A stretch of DNA of 64,000 nucleotides from Prostheceraeus crozeri (GCA_907163375.1 CAJQUW010011313.1:196501-260500), one strand, 5' to 3'; numbered from the stretch's first letter, positions 13,692 to 26,261 are shown. The notes: generated from the sequence alone by a model not told the origin. Numbers and translations: made by a program.

Positions 13692-13909
13692 TGTGAGGCC
13701 TTGTATCTGTACGGCGTTATGCTTATGACTGTTGACAGTAAAATCGATGGTCCTGTGCGAGAGCGGATGTTGGTCTCGTATCATCGATATTCAGCCCACA
13801 ATTCAGCTATCAATTCGAATATTGACGATGTTTGTAACCTCATGCGCAACACTGGTTTTTCTGCGAACCCATACAAGCGTCCTTCGGGATATCCTGAAAG
13901 TTTCTTTGG
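13692..13909 (+). CDS. WASHC5: WASHC5 coding exon 3 (residues 140-212)
   Basis: Preceded by a run of T and a cag acceptor (to 13691); the donor GTAAGA starts at 13910. It has 218 nt and ends in phase 2, with two bases (GG) of a split Gly codon. It encodes [28 protein letters not shown] and [11 protein letters not shown], matching strumpellin's [25 protein letters not shown] and PSNYPESYF. The following intron is the longest complete one here (about 23.7 kb). Confidence 0.96.
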
Positions 13910-14624
13910 GTAAGACGTGCTTTGATCTTTGAGAATATTTTAATCTGTGAAGCTGAGTGCTTTGACAATGTCTAGCACGACCAGACACTGTTGAAACGTT
14001 TTGATGGCTTCAGTTCGGATGATATTCTTATCGAAAATGTTCTCGTAGATACTAGACATCGAGGCTAGCAGATTTCAGGGCTATTTATCTAGTAACTAGG
14101 TCATGGAGATCTTAATGATATCAACGCGCTGTGCATGGTAAACAGTACTTGAATGTTATGTGACTTTTACATTTGGACAAAGATCAAAATGTTAGTTAGT
14201 TTAGTTGCAATTCTAAAAGATATTAAATAACTCTCAAGTGATGTGCGCAATCACATGAATAAACATTCACGTCTTGGACTTGGTGCGTAAACAACTCACT
14301 AAATTCTGAAAACATCAAAATTTGAAAATGTCTCACTATTAAATATCCTAGAAAGCCAAACAGACGTACTAGCTTCAGAAGCTTTGATGTTTCATTGATT
14401 TTGCCTTAATTGGTAAACATTGATCCTAGTAATTACATAGTGTGAGCAGTGGATAAGGCCAACTCAGTTTGTAATGGGAAATTTAACTTATCCTAAATGG
14501 CAATACCAACGGGTTGACTATTTCAGTAACACTTGCGGTATTCTATCTTAATATTGATGAATTCGCAACTGATTGAGTTCAGCTTTTTCGATACGGAGTA
14601 GTAGCAGTATGCGCAATTTTTTTT
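13910..14624. other. WASHC5 intron 3, start, nothing recognised
   Basis: AT-rich intronic sequence without recognisable coding or repeat structure. Confidence 0.5.
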
Positions 14625-14918
14625 ACAGAATTTTCACCCCTAGCACAGCTGCTAGCCATGAACAAAGCTAGGGGTTACTGAATGAAAAAGTAATAAATCA
14701 TATTATTTGAAATAAATACTGTACAAGTAAAATAACAGATCTTCCAATCTGATGAAGTTTTCTCCATCATCAGAAACCCGTTCGCACGCCTCTTGAAAGT
14801 ATCAAGACTGCATTGGCCAGGGAAATTGGTCTGGGGAAGCTGATTTCAAAGCTGTGCCGTGCGAACAAAATATCTTTTTGAGCGACTGACAGTGCGTGCG
14901 CGTTCTAAGCTCACATGA
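14625..14918 (-). mobile_element. L2-like LINE, 3' end (same family as 39880-41000)
   Basis: The reverse complement reads the C-terminal stretch FVRTAQL...NQLPQT, then DTFKRRANGFL, followed by a 3' UTR with the paired motif CCCCTAGC...GCTAGGGG (14637-14677). The same order of sequence occurs on the + strand at 40590-41000. The copy is 5'-truncated near 14918. It lacks the SINE that interrupts the 40.6-kb copy, so it gives the empty-site arrangement. Confidence 0.82.
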
Positions 14919-15915
14919 TAGCATGATAATATAATAAAAAATTATTCTAAGTAGTGATCAGTTTAACAGTACACATGACACACTTTCTGCAGATTTATCA
15001 ACTTCTTTTGAATAAAATACTATAAAATGACAGGAAAATAAGTCATCCGGTCATATTGCTAATTAGGGCAAGTTGCCATTAAAAACTTAATTATAAAATG
15101 AGATCAAAATAAAATTGTGTCTTTCTTTAATTCTTCAAAGATTTCAGTTCTCCAAAATATTCAATTCCTCTTATCACTCAGCGTAGGCTTCGAGTTATAC
15201 TTCTGGCAAATATTGTGTCTTCAGATCGTCATCACTCTCATACCCATCTTTTTCTTCAATTTATTCCCTTCCGTTTCCCTTCTTTCGCCTAGAACCCATC
15301 CACTTAATTGCAAAAATTGAAGAATCATATAACCCGCGTTATTTTCTAGAAAATGCGATCATCAAAATAACTCTAAGTTAACAAAAGATTGCATTTTATC
15401 AATGCACAACCGAAGCAGAAAAACTTAGTTGTTATATTCAAATTGCCATGCTTGTTTCTGTTCTAGTCTTAGTCACTAAACTGCATTTTCAAATGAATTA
15501 AATATTCAACGCTCCAAAGGAATGACATCAACTTTACCTTATCTTAAACATGATTCAATCCCATACCTTATTCGAGCATCATCAATGAATTCAGATTTGA
15601 GGTTTCGTTGCTGTGATTTCTGTTCAGAGAAGAAACGATTCAGTTTCATCAAAAGTGCTTCGACTTGCCTTTGTACCGTACTCAAAAGCAGACAGACTAA
15701 TCGTCATTTCAATGTCCCATCACGAGAGCAATATCATTGTCACCAAGCATTATTCGTATCTCTCCTTCGAAGCAAAGAAAGAATGCGTGGGTGATCAGAA
15801 ATTCTTTGAAACTAATCATATTTCATCCCACGTGGCAGACGAGACAGCGGTGTGTATGAAATTCATGTTTTCAGTGAGTTTTTACAAGGGAACTTGATTG
15901 GATAAAAAAATCGAC
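14919..15915. other. Intron 3 segment, nothing recognised
   Basis: AT-rich intronic sequence. The open stretches at 15522-15794 and 15613-15897 show no family motifs. Confidence 0.45.
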
Positions 15916-16985
15916 TTACTTCATGATACATATATTCGAATGCCAAACACATAAAATCAATTTTTATCTCTTGGAGCCAATGTCTTAAGTCAACATCAGG
16001 ATCGCGAAGGAGACGCAGATTACCAGGAGATCTGTGGACTCCGCATTGCGAGATGATGTGCTCCACTGTTTGAGCTGAATGACCACAAGTACAGGAGGCG
16101 GACTTTCGAAAGTCCCATCGCTGGAGGGTGGCGGTCACGCGTGCGGTGTTGGAGTGGAGTCGGTTCAGTCGGAACCATTGCTTTCGAGGGAGGTCGGCTC
16201 CGGATGTAAACGATTGGTTTGGAGTTTGACTTGCTTGTTCCACATATTCAAAACATCAAAACCTTCAAGGAGGAAGCGGAACGCGTGACGTGAGAAAGGC
16301 CGTCGTGATTTCAGCTGCTGAGTTGGTGTAGCGATAATACGATGATGGAGGAGGTGATGTTGGTTGGCCTTGGCTCTTGTTGCGAGACTCATAACATGCG
16401 ACTCTCGCGGAATTGTGGGTAGCAGTCGTTAAGTGGCTCGTAGTTAAGCAGTCGTGCAGCAGTTTCACATCTTTGTTGAGGGTGTTTTCAACCTGGGACC
16501 AACTCACATTTGCCGTCAGGAGAGCCAGATCATCTGCATAGCCGTACTGCCTTGAGGTGGTTCGCGGGATGTCGCTGATGTAGATGTTGAAGAGCATCGG
16601 GGATAAACCAGATACTTGTGGTACCCCATTGCGGAGCCGTCGAAGTTCTCATTCGTCATTAGCTTAAAGCTTCGATTAGATAGGAGCTCCATGATGAATG
16701 CAACGGCATGGACATCACTCAATATCCTCAGGAGTTTGAGGTGAAGTCCTTTCAACCAGACTGTGTTATAGGTGGCGTTCATATTAACGAATACTACTCC
16801 GACTTTTTGCTTCTGTTCGAATCCTGCTTCAACATCATCAGTGAGCAGCGCAATCGGGTCGGTAGTGGAGCGACCGCGGCGGAACTCCGCCTGTTCGTGA
16901 GGAATCTTGGGATCGATAATGGGCTCGAGGCATGATGCTGCAAGCTTAATTGAAGATCAGTAAAAGCTTCTTCTCATACGTATCA
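15916..16985 (-). mobile_element. Jockey/CR1-group LINE, 5'-truncated and internally deleted
   Basis: - strand reading: IIDPKIPHEQAEFRRGRSTT and DPIALLTDDVEAGFEQKQKV (about 16930-16800), then ATYNTVWLKGLHLKLLRI, LLSNRSF, MLFNIYISDIPRTTS and the RT catalytic QYGYADDLALL near 16545-16515. After an internal deletion comes the C-terminal LPRKQWFRLNRLHSNTARV and the finger CTCGHSAQTVEHIISQC (about 16190-16040). This order is typical of jockey/CR1-type ORF2 proteins. Several frame changes and the missing RT thumb region show that it is dead. Confidence 0.85.
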
Positions 16986-17192
16986 GCTCCATAGGAATCA
17001 GTGGAGTCCATCTTCTTGGAAGATGAACTGAGCGTTAGTGGCAATTAGTTAGGTTAAAGATTTTAAATTGTATAAAGGAAAGTGGTTGGACAGCTTATAT
17101 GGTCAAAGCTGCTCTTTGCTGGGTTACTAAGTCTAACTTGGTGAGATATGCTCATCTGCTGAGCAGTTCCATCCGCAAGCACGCACGATGAA
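16986..17192. other. Intron 3 segment, nothing recognised
   Basis: Short non-coding stretch between a LINE relic and a candidate hAT-like element. Confidence 0.4.
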
Positions 17193-17929
17193 CAGGGTAC
17201 CTATCGGTCCTGGAAATCCTGGAAAAGTCGTGGAGATTTCAAAACTATACTTGAAGGCGAGCAAACGCGATTAGGATAGGGTTGAATCCAATGGAAGAAA
17301 GTGGAAATTGGAACTCGATTTGGAGATAAAATCTATTGAAAGTCAGCGGGGGCTGTTAGATGAACCACTGGATTAAGCCACTTGATATTCGTTCGCGTTA
17401 TGTTCAGAAAGCTTCATCGCTCCTATGATTTTTGTTCTTTCAGCGAAATGCTAGTATGCATGTCGAGTGTAGGTTTATTGTGTCGTTCCAATCTCCAAAG
17501 CTTTTTTTGCTTTCATAAAATAATAAGATTTCATCAATCTTGTTGTGTACACACATTTTTCTATTAATATATTTCTATTAAATGCTGTATATCTCATCGA
17601 AAAGTATGGAAGTAATTGCTTCGCAGACACACCAAAGAATGTTATTGCTTTTAACATGATGACGTTGTGAACTATTTGATTGATTCTAGAAAATTTAGTT
17701 ATATGCACATGGATTTTATCTGTATGTCAGTTGCTTGTTGCTACCCTACCTATGTTTGTTTTTATCATCATAGTACGAGATGTTCTAAGTTTTCAGATTC
17801 TTGTTACATATTGAAGTAATGAAATATCCTTAGATCGCTTAGATGTTAACTAAATAGTTAACATTCGTTTACTACTTACAAGTTTAAAAAGTCGTGGAAT
17901 TTTTTCCCTGGGAGTGAGTAGGAACCCTG
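17193..17929. mobile_element. Candidate non-autonomous hAT-like element
   Basis: The left end reads CAGGGTACCTATCGGTCCTGG and the right end, reverse complemented, reads CAGGGTTCCTACTCACTCCC, so an imperfect inverted repeat with the hAT-type CAGGG start is seen. Both ends also carry AAAGTCGTGGA-type sequence internally (17223-17236 and 17888-17899). The flanks (acgatgaa and aatgaatc) share only ATGAA, so an 8-bp target duplication is not convincing. No coding sequence is present. Confidence 0.45.
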
Positions 17930-18568
17930 AATGAATCTTCACAGGTATGCAAAGATGCTCGGAAAGAACCTATCACAGGAGAGACTCTGCCCAGACATAT
18001 GTTCAAGATGAAGCCAGATTGGCCGTGTCGATGCGAGGATTCTGGAACCCATGAAAAGGACGTCTGTTAGCTTCAGAATCTTTCATCTTCAAGCCGCCAC
18101 CTTTTTAGAAAATGCCTTCGCTCATGTTCATGAAAATCTGAAGGAAAACGACCGCAGTCGAAGAGTAAAGTGGAGAATTCACGCCATTCATTTTTAGTGC
18201 CGTAGGTGGCATAGATCCAGAATGAAGAAATTTCACAAACAGCTGACCCAACTCATTTCTTAAAAGACCCATGAATGTTATGCACACGCTAGGGCATTCA
18301 CGTTTGCGTGTAGCGCTTATATCATTTCGTGATTGGAGGGCCTCTCCGACGAGGAATGGTCACAGGCCGTCGTCTTTTAATGATACTGACTTTGGAATAA
18401 TTGAATTACTAAATTACTATGATTTTCGTTGAAGAAATGGCCAAACATTTTTCTCATGGCTTTCATGAAGAATTTCTTTAAACATGTCTGAAGAACATTT
18501 CTACACACACTTGCAATTATAACACGTATTTATACATTATAATTTCATAAATTAGAAATTATAATTGA
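17930..18568. other. Intron 3 segment, nothing recognised
   Basis: Non-coding intronic sequence. No terminal repeats or protein motifs seen. Confidence 0.45.
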
Positions 18569-18585
18569 ATGAATCTGAAAAGGTT

Positions 18586-18787
18586 CCTGAAAAAGTGCCA
18601 CCTGGTCTCCATGGCACACTGGTTAAGTGTTTGTCCTAGCGATCTTTCGGTCCATAGGTCGAACCCCGAAAGTGTCATTGAAAGTCGTCAGGAAGGGCAT
18701 CCGGACTAAATGATCACAACGCTTCAGATTATAGTCAGCACCGTCCAAGCCCCAGTATGGTGGAGTAGCGACGTTAAACCATCATTT
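18586..18787 (+). repeat. tRNA-derived SINE with 17-bp target duplication
   Basis: From 18605 it matches the recurring SINE. The order is the head GTCTCCATGGCACACTGG (box A-like), the box B-like GGTCGAACCCC, the body GGAAGGGCATCCGGACTAAA, and the tail GTCAGCACCGTCCAAGCCCC...GACGTTAAACCATCA. A near-perfect direct repeat flanks it, ATGAATCTGAAAAGGTT at 18569-18585 and ATGAATCTGGAAAGGTT at 18788-18804 (16 of 17 identical). This marks LINE-mediated insertion. Confidence 0.88.
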
Positions 18788-18989
18788 ATGAATCTGGAAA
18801 GGTTACTTCGAATTGTAGAAAATGATGAAAATAAAAGACAGCGAAACATAATGAAAAGTCAAGGACAATTTTTTTATATTCAGTCATGCAGCTTGGAGAA
18901 TGTGTGAACGTTCGTTCTAGGATTTTCTATTGAGTGACAAGACTTCGAAGTGAATGATGAGTAAAGAACTTTAATTTGTACGCACAGTT

Positions 18990-19290
18990 GTCATCATCAT
19001 CATCATATACGTTTTACGTCCGTTATTCCGCCGTTGGCTGGCTTGCACGATTGCCTCTGATGGCGGTTCTCCATCTGGCGCGATCCTTTGCATCTTCCTC
19101 GCAGAGACCCATTTTCTTACAGTCTGCTCGAACTGTTTCCTCCCAGGTGATTCGAGGTCGTCCTCTGGGCACTCGCCCTGGCACTTCTGACTTCCACACC
19201 TTCCTCATCCAATCATCATCTGCTTTCTTCACTACATGACCGTACCACCTCAAGCGCCTTCTTCTCATCGCTTCTTCCATTCCAATGCTA
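18990..19290 (-). mobile_element. RTE-like LINE, 3' end
   Basis: The - strand ORF 19280-19023 reads RRRRLRWYGHVVKKADDDWM, then GRVPRGRPRITWEETVRADC and EEDAKDRARWRTAIRG, the standard C-terminus of RTE-like LINE proteins. It ends in a (TGA/ATG)n simple tail at about 18990-19005, as expected of the 3' end. It is 5'-truncated, and the C-terminal frame is open without a stop inside the fragment. Confidence 0.85.
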
Positions 19291-19574
19291 AGTTGTAGCC
19301 CATCGAAATGTCTTCGGGTAACTAATCAATTAGTTAATAACTTGATATATTGCTAAAATATGATTTGCTGATTATCATGTATTATCGCATGTACGAGTGT
19401 AACTACTCACATGTAGGAGGAAAGTAGTATAGTTCTGCTAAAATGTGGAAATATCGGTAATAAAAAAATATCTCCCAGTTCCACTTGTATTCGGTATGAG
19501 AGCGATATTTTCTTTTGTTCTGTAATGAAACTCCAATTCGTCATCAGTCACATCACCAATCATCTACTATATTA

Positions 19575-19645
19575 GGAAGTGATTGTGAGCCACTTGGGTA
19601 CAGCGCAATATAAATGTACTGAATAAATAAAAATAAATAAAGATA
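19575..19645 (+). repeat. CR1/L2-type LINE 3' tail remnant
   Basis: The sequence GAGCCACTTGGGTACAGCGC, then AATATAAATGTACTGAATAAATAAA, resembles the usual 3' terminus of CR1/L2-type elements with an A-rich repeat tail. No coding part remains. Confidence 0.55.
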
Positions 19646-20379
19646 TATATCACCTACGAGAGTGCTCTTCTAGCAAAGATTTTTCTACGAAAATCAAAAT
19701 TTTTCACCGACTTTCATCTACATCTAGAAAGCAATGAATGTCTTATATTATATTCATCTGTTTTCTATCTATCTAAGAAGCTTACTAGAGTGGTCTCAAC
19801 ATGTTGTTGGTATTCATAGAATCGTTCGTTAAAGAAGTGGCGTGATAAATGTAGCATTCTATGGAATCTTTATTGGACTTATATGAGACTACGCCGTCCC
19901 AATGTGGCGTTGTGCTAGTACATTGAGATAAAATTTACCGTTGTCTTTTTTGTAAAACAAAGTCTATTTTTCATTTTGTGTTGTACTTGTATTACATTAA
20001 TTTGCAAATTGTTGTTGTGCTATCGAACAAAGCTTCTGAAGCTCATGTTGTATAGAATGAGACAGTCAAAATATGTTTCCTCTGTGAAGATCCTACTTGA
20101 CACAATTAGATGGAACACAGACACAATCCACACACTTGGATTAATCTGCTGCCCTCAAGTAGGAAAGGAAATGAATTCATTGCATCAAAATTTTTGTAGA
20201 TGAAGTATTTTATTTCATGAGTCTATACTAATTGGGTGACGCCTAGTGTATGGAGAATTAGAAATTATATGCGAAATCCAAAACATCATGATGAAAGCAG
20301 TTTTCTATTACCACATTTACCATATTTCACATTACCACAATTACATAATGAATGCAGAGAAATCAATGTTAGATTAAAT
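19646..20379. other. Intron 3 segment, nothing recognised
   Basis: AT-rich intronic sequence with no recognised repeats or ORFs. Confidence 0.45.
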
Positions 20380-20490
20380 TGTCATGCAAAAGATCTTCGA
20401 CTAGCAGGACTCGAAACTGCGTCCTCCAGGTTATCTAGGCCCGTTGCTCTAATTGCTCTTACTAAGCTTCGCGTGATTGCATGCGACCGA
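20380..20490 (-). repeat. tRNA-like SINE head, second family
   Basis: The reverse complement reads GCTTAGTAAGAGCAATTAGAG, then CTGGAGGACGCA, then the box B-like GTTTCGAGTCCTGCTAG. It resembles a tRNA-derived SINE promoter, not a working tRNA: the acceptor stem does not pair and the sequence runs on into AAGATCTTTTGCATGACA. It is distinct from the GTCTCCGTGGCAC family. Confidence 0.5.
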
Positions 20491-20528
20491 TAGCAATTGG
20501 AGGGATCAACGATTCACCATTACACGTT

Positions 20529-21167
20529 ATAGACCAGTATCCTAGGGGGTTTGACTTAGCTGGAAGGGTAATCGATTTTGATACATGCAGTCTTGTAAGC
20601 CATAAGCACGTGAGAAAGTAATCGAAAGTCTTTTGAAAATTTGGTGGTGGGTTGGCTTAAGTGGACACCTTGAGGGACCGACTTCAGGTAAGCTAACTTA
20701 GCTGGAAAGGTTGCCGGTTCAAATCAAATGGAAATTGTTCATCATACTCCGCATAACACTGAATGAGTAATGTCAGACATATTTGCTGGAGGGTTGGCTC
20801 AAATAGACACCACAAAGGACTTACCTCAGGTAAGCTAACTTAGCTGGAGAGGTAATCGATTCAAACCAAGTGAAACTTGTTTATCATAGTATGGAATTGT
20901 TAAGCCATTATTACTAAACCATAGAAGTAGATAAGGATAGACTAGAATGGAAGTTTGATATCTTGCTTTTTTAATGTGCAATCTTTCCAGCTAAGTTAGC
21001 TTAGTTGAGGTTGGTTCTTTAGGGTGTCCGTTTGAGCCAACCCACCAACAAATCTCCAAAAGACTTTCGATTCCTTTCTCACACACTTATGGCCTACCAG
21101 ACTGCATGCATTAAAATATACATTGTGACCTCTCCAAGTCGGTTGAACCCCTTGGAGTCTGGTCTAT
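20529..21167. mobile_element. Fold-back DNA element with long inverted arms
   Basis: Arms of about 186-190 bp (20529-20714 and 20978-21167) are imperfect reverse complements. They start ATAGACCAG and end CTGGTCTAT. Shared blocks include TGCATGCAGTCTGGTA-like sequence, AATCGAAAGTCTTTTG, GGTGGGTTGGCT and CTAAGCTAACTTAGCTGG. The last block also occurs a third time in the interior (20829-20847), giving a 142-bp tandem period with the left arm. No coding sequence is present. It is likely a non-autonomous fold-back (MITE-like) element. No clear target duplication was found. Confidence 0.75.
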
Positions 21168-21569
21168 TTGTTGTGATGCTCATATCAATTATAATCAACT
21201 CAACTAGTTGAAACCCCCATCTTACACGTGATTGCTACCCTAATATATTGTTCATAAAGGGCCTAATAAAGTGCATGTGTAGCTGAATGGAGAAGTCATT
21301 TTGAACATTTATATTACTGTTTCAGGAGATGAAGACAGTATCATGTATATTGTCGAAACTTTATCGGACACCACTTTTCTTGCCAGGACAATACATGAAT
21401 TCTTTCCTGCAAATTTTGCTTCCTGATAATATGAACACATAATTCATTTCACCTATCGATTTCTGAGTCATTAAATCTTTGCATAATCTGCATCATAATA
21501 TCTCATTACGGCGCAAGCTTTATTTTCCGTAATTTTTGAAAACACATGCTTTATTGCGCTTCTACTTTC
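21168..21569. other. Intron 3 segment, nothing recognised
   Basis: Non-coding intronic sequence after the fold-back element. Confidence 0.4.
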
Positions 21570-21935
21570 AAGGTTTTAATGTAGGGATCGAACGTGCTTG
21601 GGAATTTTGCTGAGTCCGAATCCGTGCCCGGCTAATCGATTCGATAGACGACCGAACTGGACTAGGAAACTCAAATAGACAGACCGGGAACATGTGCCCG
21701 GGTATTCGGCATCATTATTATTTACTTGTCCTAACCGTACCCCTACTTTTGTCAAATTCCTCCATCTTTGCTATTCTCTGTTTCCTAAATGCCTGTGCAT
21801 ATTCACTATCCGGCCTTAGTGTTAAAGTTTGTAGAACCAGAGTTGGAACGGCCCGGGCTCGACTCACCGGTCCTCCGCGCGGGTCTGGGTCGGGACTAAA
21901 TTTTAGGGTCCATGGGTCATGTCGAGCCATGACCT
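21570..21935. repeat. GC-rich patch, possible transposon terminus
   Basis: This stretch is much richer in G+C than its surroundings. It includes CCGTGCCCGGCTAATCGATT, GTGCCCGGGTATTCGG and, from 21839, CAGAGTTGGAACGGCCCGGG followed by CCTCCGCGCGGGTCTGGGTC. The CAGAG start with GC-rich subterminal sequence resembles hAT-type ends, but no inverted partner was found within 2 kb. Confidence 0.35.
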
Positions 21936-24900
21936 GGTTTTCATCTATGACAGAATTATATATTTTTATTTATTATGATAAGTATTATGACATTTCTGTG
22001 TGATAGTTAAATGCTTATACTTAATTAACTGTGTCTGATTGTATGTACCTTGTCGTTTTACATACTGTACTTCAGTATATTCGTTAACATTGTATACATA
22101 TTATATTTTTATGTAGTCTACTTCACTATTTTCATTAATGAAGTACGCTTGAAAATCAATTGTTGCAAAGAAATTAGATGTACTTGTATTAGTCAGGAGT
22201 ATCCTATAGTGTACATTATATATGACGAATAAATCGCAATTGAAACTTAGCTTAACAGTGTCTACACATAAGCTTATAGAAAATAATCGCCCAAAAGAGA
22301 CAAAGTTATACTCATGAATGTAACATGAAGCTGGCGGGTCAGTAAGACATCGATCAGGATTAGGTGCAGTTAAGCTGCACAGCTCTGCACTGACTCCCTA
22401 GTGAGAAATCATCGTACGTCATTCATGGGATACCGACAATGCAATGATGTCGAACTTTGGTGAAACACAGATGCGTCACCTTGTGCTTTAAACTATTGAA
22501 GTCTTCGATGTAAGGAAGCCACTAGTCTGTTGCTATATCAATCAGTTTCTCATAGATAGATTTCACATCTGACGTGTCAATAGAGCGCATTTGTTATGGA
22601 ACTAACTTCAGAGATTTTTCGTTGAATTCAATTGTCTAGTCTCTTAGTGCATTTTTCCATTTAGCAAACCACCAGCATGTTAAAAAACTCAAAAGAGGTC
22701 AATGTAAATAATTTAATGATAGATCAGCTGGTCGACTCTAGATCATATCTAACAAATGTCGAACATAGAAGCCTCTAAAAGCATAGTTCTTTGATTAGTT
22801 AGGATGAACCATAGAATAGAATAAAATGGATGGTGGCAGTGCAATGCAGGCCTCTTTTTAGCGTCTTGCTGTCTTCGTATCGTAATGGTTGTGATAGACA
22901 TAGCTTAATAATGCTGTTCAGCAAAGAACATTGAACGCAGACCCAGACAGGCCGGGCTCGAAAACCTTATTGAAGTCTCAAATATTTCATCACTGAATGC
23001 AATATTTTGCATGAAACTAGGCCGAGAAACATGCCGCTTTTGTTTTATTTCCTGTAATTATTGTAATATCATTGAAATGACCATGTTCGAAAATAGTATT
23101 CGGGGTGCTAGTAAACGGGAAACCCTTTCTATTCGCGACGTTTCAATCATTGCCATTTACCTGATTGTTGGCTACGATGACGCGCTGGTCTTTTCGTAGC
23201 TACTTTTGAATCATGCACAATGTGCTTACATTTGAAATGTTCAGAATGCCATCTATGCACGCAATGCCAGACCAATACAGCAGCGTGAATTACAACCTGA
23301 TCAAGAATTTGTATTATAAGCAAGGAATAAAACCTTCATTAATAAGTCGGAATATTTTCGTCACCCACACTCACGATTTCATCAGAGATGTTTGTTATTC
23401 AATAACAAATGCTTGATTGTACTCATCATTTCAGGCAACAAGCTCATTTTTTCATCCGCCTATCCTATTGACCGTTTTAAGTTGTTTGTCGTTTTCTTTG
23501 CATCGTTCATTTACATATGTTCATTATTTTAACATAAATGCAGCCAGAGTGCGGAGGTGGACAAAAAGGCATCCACCTACAATATTTATGCTGTGCATCC
23601 CTAAATTATTTCTATTCAGATTCACCGTTGTACTACGCATCACTAAATTGCTAATGATGGCAACTCAATTATAGTCTTTATTTATAAAGCTGCCAATTCT
23701 ACGCTCATAGATTTATGTAATTATTTCTGGTGTAAATGTTGAGAATACAGTGATTCTGTCTTCCTTGCCATAGGTGTTTTTCTCTGGTAACAATCAAAGT
23801 GTAGCTCAAATCTGCTGTAGCATCTAAGGTTACATAGAAACTGGTGTTTTAACTGTCTGTTCAACTCTTCTCATTCGTTGATGAAGATCATACCACTACT
23901 CATTCATAATATCTCAGTAATTTTAGTGCTGGACACCTTTTTTATTGAAACTTGTAAAAGGTGAATATGATAGCTGTAAAGTACATAGCAACTAAATTAC
24001 TTATGATAGAACTTAGAAGTTTGGAGTCCAAGCTTGTCAGCAGTTTGGCAACAAAATTAACAAAATTTACAAGAATCACAATGCTAAAATTGCAAAATAG
24101 CATCTTCTGCATATTTTGTAGAAATTTGCTACTTCGCGTTTTCTGTTGGAATGGTGAAGAAATAATAATATAATAGGACGTACAAAAGTCGACTAGATGA
24201 CTAATTAGTGGTAAGATTGTTTCGAAAAATACTACGTAGACTGCTTATACTTGTACATTTTCTCCATGTCAATGGTTCCTCTTGACGCGTGAATTTGCCA
24301 ATAACTGCTCAGCTGTCAGTAATGTTCTATATCATTCCTTCTGTATCATTTCTATATCATTCCTTGAGCGAAGAGGACGAACCTATGCGACAAAGGTATC
24401 CGTCAATCGAAAATCAAATTTGAATAAAGTAGGAAAACAATGCAGGGATGATTGATGACATGTGCCTGGTATGTACTCTGTATTTTTGCAATATTTTGGT
24501 AGCATAGCTGCCTTGACACTAGACAGTTTCAGCATCTAGTGAAAGTAGATTCTAGATAAAAGCAGTTCTGTCGAGCACGCAAATATCATTTTTGATTCTT
24601 AATTTTTTTTATTTGACTGAAGTAATCAAAAAATGGTTACGATTGTTTTTCAAAAACAATTTCGGTTTTTAAAAATTGCTTTTGTAGAAAGCTCAAATTT
24701 TGATACTGCCATCAGCCAGATTGATAAAAATTTGAATTTGGCGATCGAAAATACGCAGATACTACAAGTCACAAGAAATTAGAGTCTCAATTTCCATTGT
24801 TTTTGAGCAATAGCAAAACCCCTCCTTTCCCTACGGCAAAATTTGGTTGAGGTCAACTAGAGATGAGTTGGCTGAGGCCCCTTTGTCACTGGTGTCCCTC

Positions 24901-26261
24901 ATGGCGGCGCTATAAGACCCCATGTGTCATTGAGCGACCCACCTCAAAAGCATTGCCCGGCGGCCTCCTTTTGTGCCTTCATATGCCTGTGTTCGCATAA
25001 CAAGTTGAAAACTTTCATTTTCCATAATTATTTCTGGAATGTATCTTTTTGTATTGCGACATTTTTTAATCAGCTATCATTAATTCCGCGGAGCATCTTT
25101 TGCAAGAGGAAATGCGGTGTATAAACCTCAGTGTTATTTGAGTCAGTGAAGCCATCTTTGTAGTGGATAATATTTTGCCTTATTTGTCTATTGACTTCGA
25201 CTTAGTGACACATTTTATCTCTAGTAGTATTGAGAGAAGTCTTATTTCTGATTATTTGATGAATTAGTCTTAGTAATTGTATCTTAACCAAAGTATCAGT
25301 CACTAATAGATTTGCTGCTGTTCACATCTAACCAGGCATCACGAGGAGAGGATTTTATTGATGTCGTTATCCAAATTATCGCTGCATCGCCACATTTGAT
25401 AGAAGATGGGATGTCGGATTAATCAGGCGTACATCAGATGGAACAACTAATCCGTACTTATCTCCATGACCTCAAATGAAGGATTGACCGGTCTCTAAAT
25501 CAATCAGACAATTCTTTCTTCCCGTGTGACAGTTTTTCCGCTGCAATTACTTCGAAAAAAGAATTATGAAAGGTTTTTCGATTGTATATGGAGAACACAA
25601 AACATTTCTTCTCTCCGATGATAAACAACATAATATTCCATAAATTCTCATTACTATGAAATAATGCAGTGAATCTCAGAATATTTCTGATGAAATCTGG
25701 ATGACGGAAGAATAATCACTGGATTATATGTTTCAAGAGATTTATTTCACGATTGTCTAGGTTTGAATTTACGATGTCGCATGAGGATATATGATCTTAG
25801 CGGCACAGTTGCCAGTAAGGATTGAAAGTAGAGAATCTGTGGTTTCGAAAACCAGAAAATATCAATATCTTGGTAACTGAATTATTGGTCTTTCGATCCT
25901 GTGGTCGCAGGATCGCGAATTCCCAAAAATATTGTTGGAAGTCGACAGGAACGACATTTAGAATGAAAGTAATTATGCTCCAATGACGTCAGTAGTGGCA
26001 CCAAATCTTCCTTTCAGAGCAAGGAAGGCGGCGGATATGTAACCGGTCAGAGTGTGCAAAGTAGAAAGAGTGCATTAGTCACACATTCTTTGTAGTCATG
26101 GAATAGCAGCCGTGACTCAATTATGATAGTCAATAGCGTGCATATTAATTAATTGATATAGTAATTGAATAAATAATTCCTTGCAGTGACATGCAGTCTT
26201 AACAACTTTGAAATCACTTAGCGATTTTTGGTGCATTTTGGCGCGATTTTAGCATCACTAA
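21936..26261. other. Intron 3, central part, nothing firmly recognised
   Basis: About 4.3 kb of AT-rich sequence. Small open stretches (23011-23199, 23417-23674, 23961-24173) have no family motifs. Around 25890-26000 there are faint SINE-like words (GGAAGTCGACAGGAACGACAT), too decayed to call. Confidence 0.45.

Noticed and set aside
20395-20490. A functional tRNA gene
   Set aside because: Box B-like sequence is present but the cloverleaf stems do not pair, so a SINE head is more likely.
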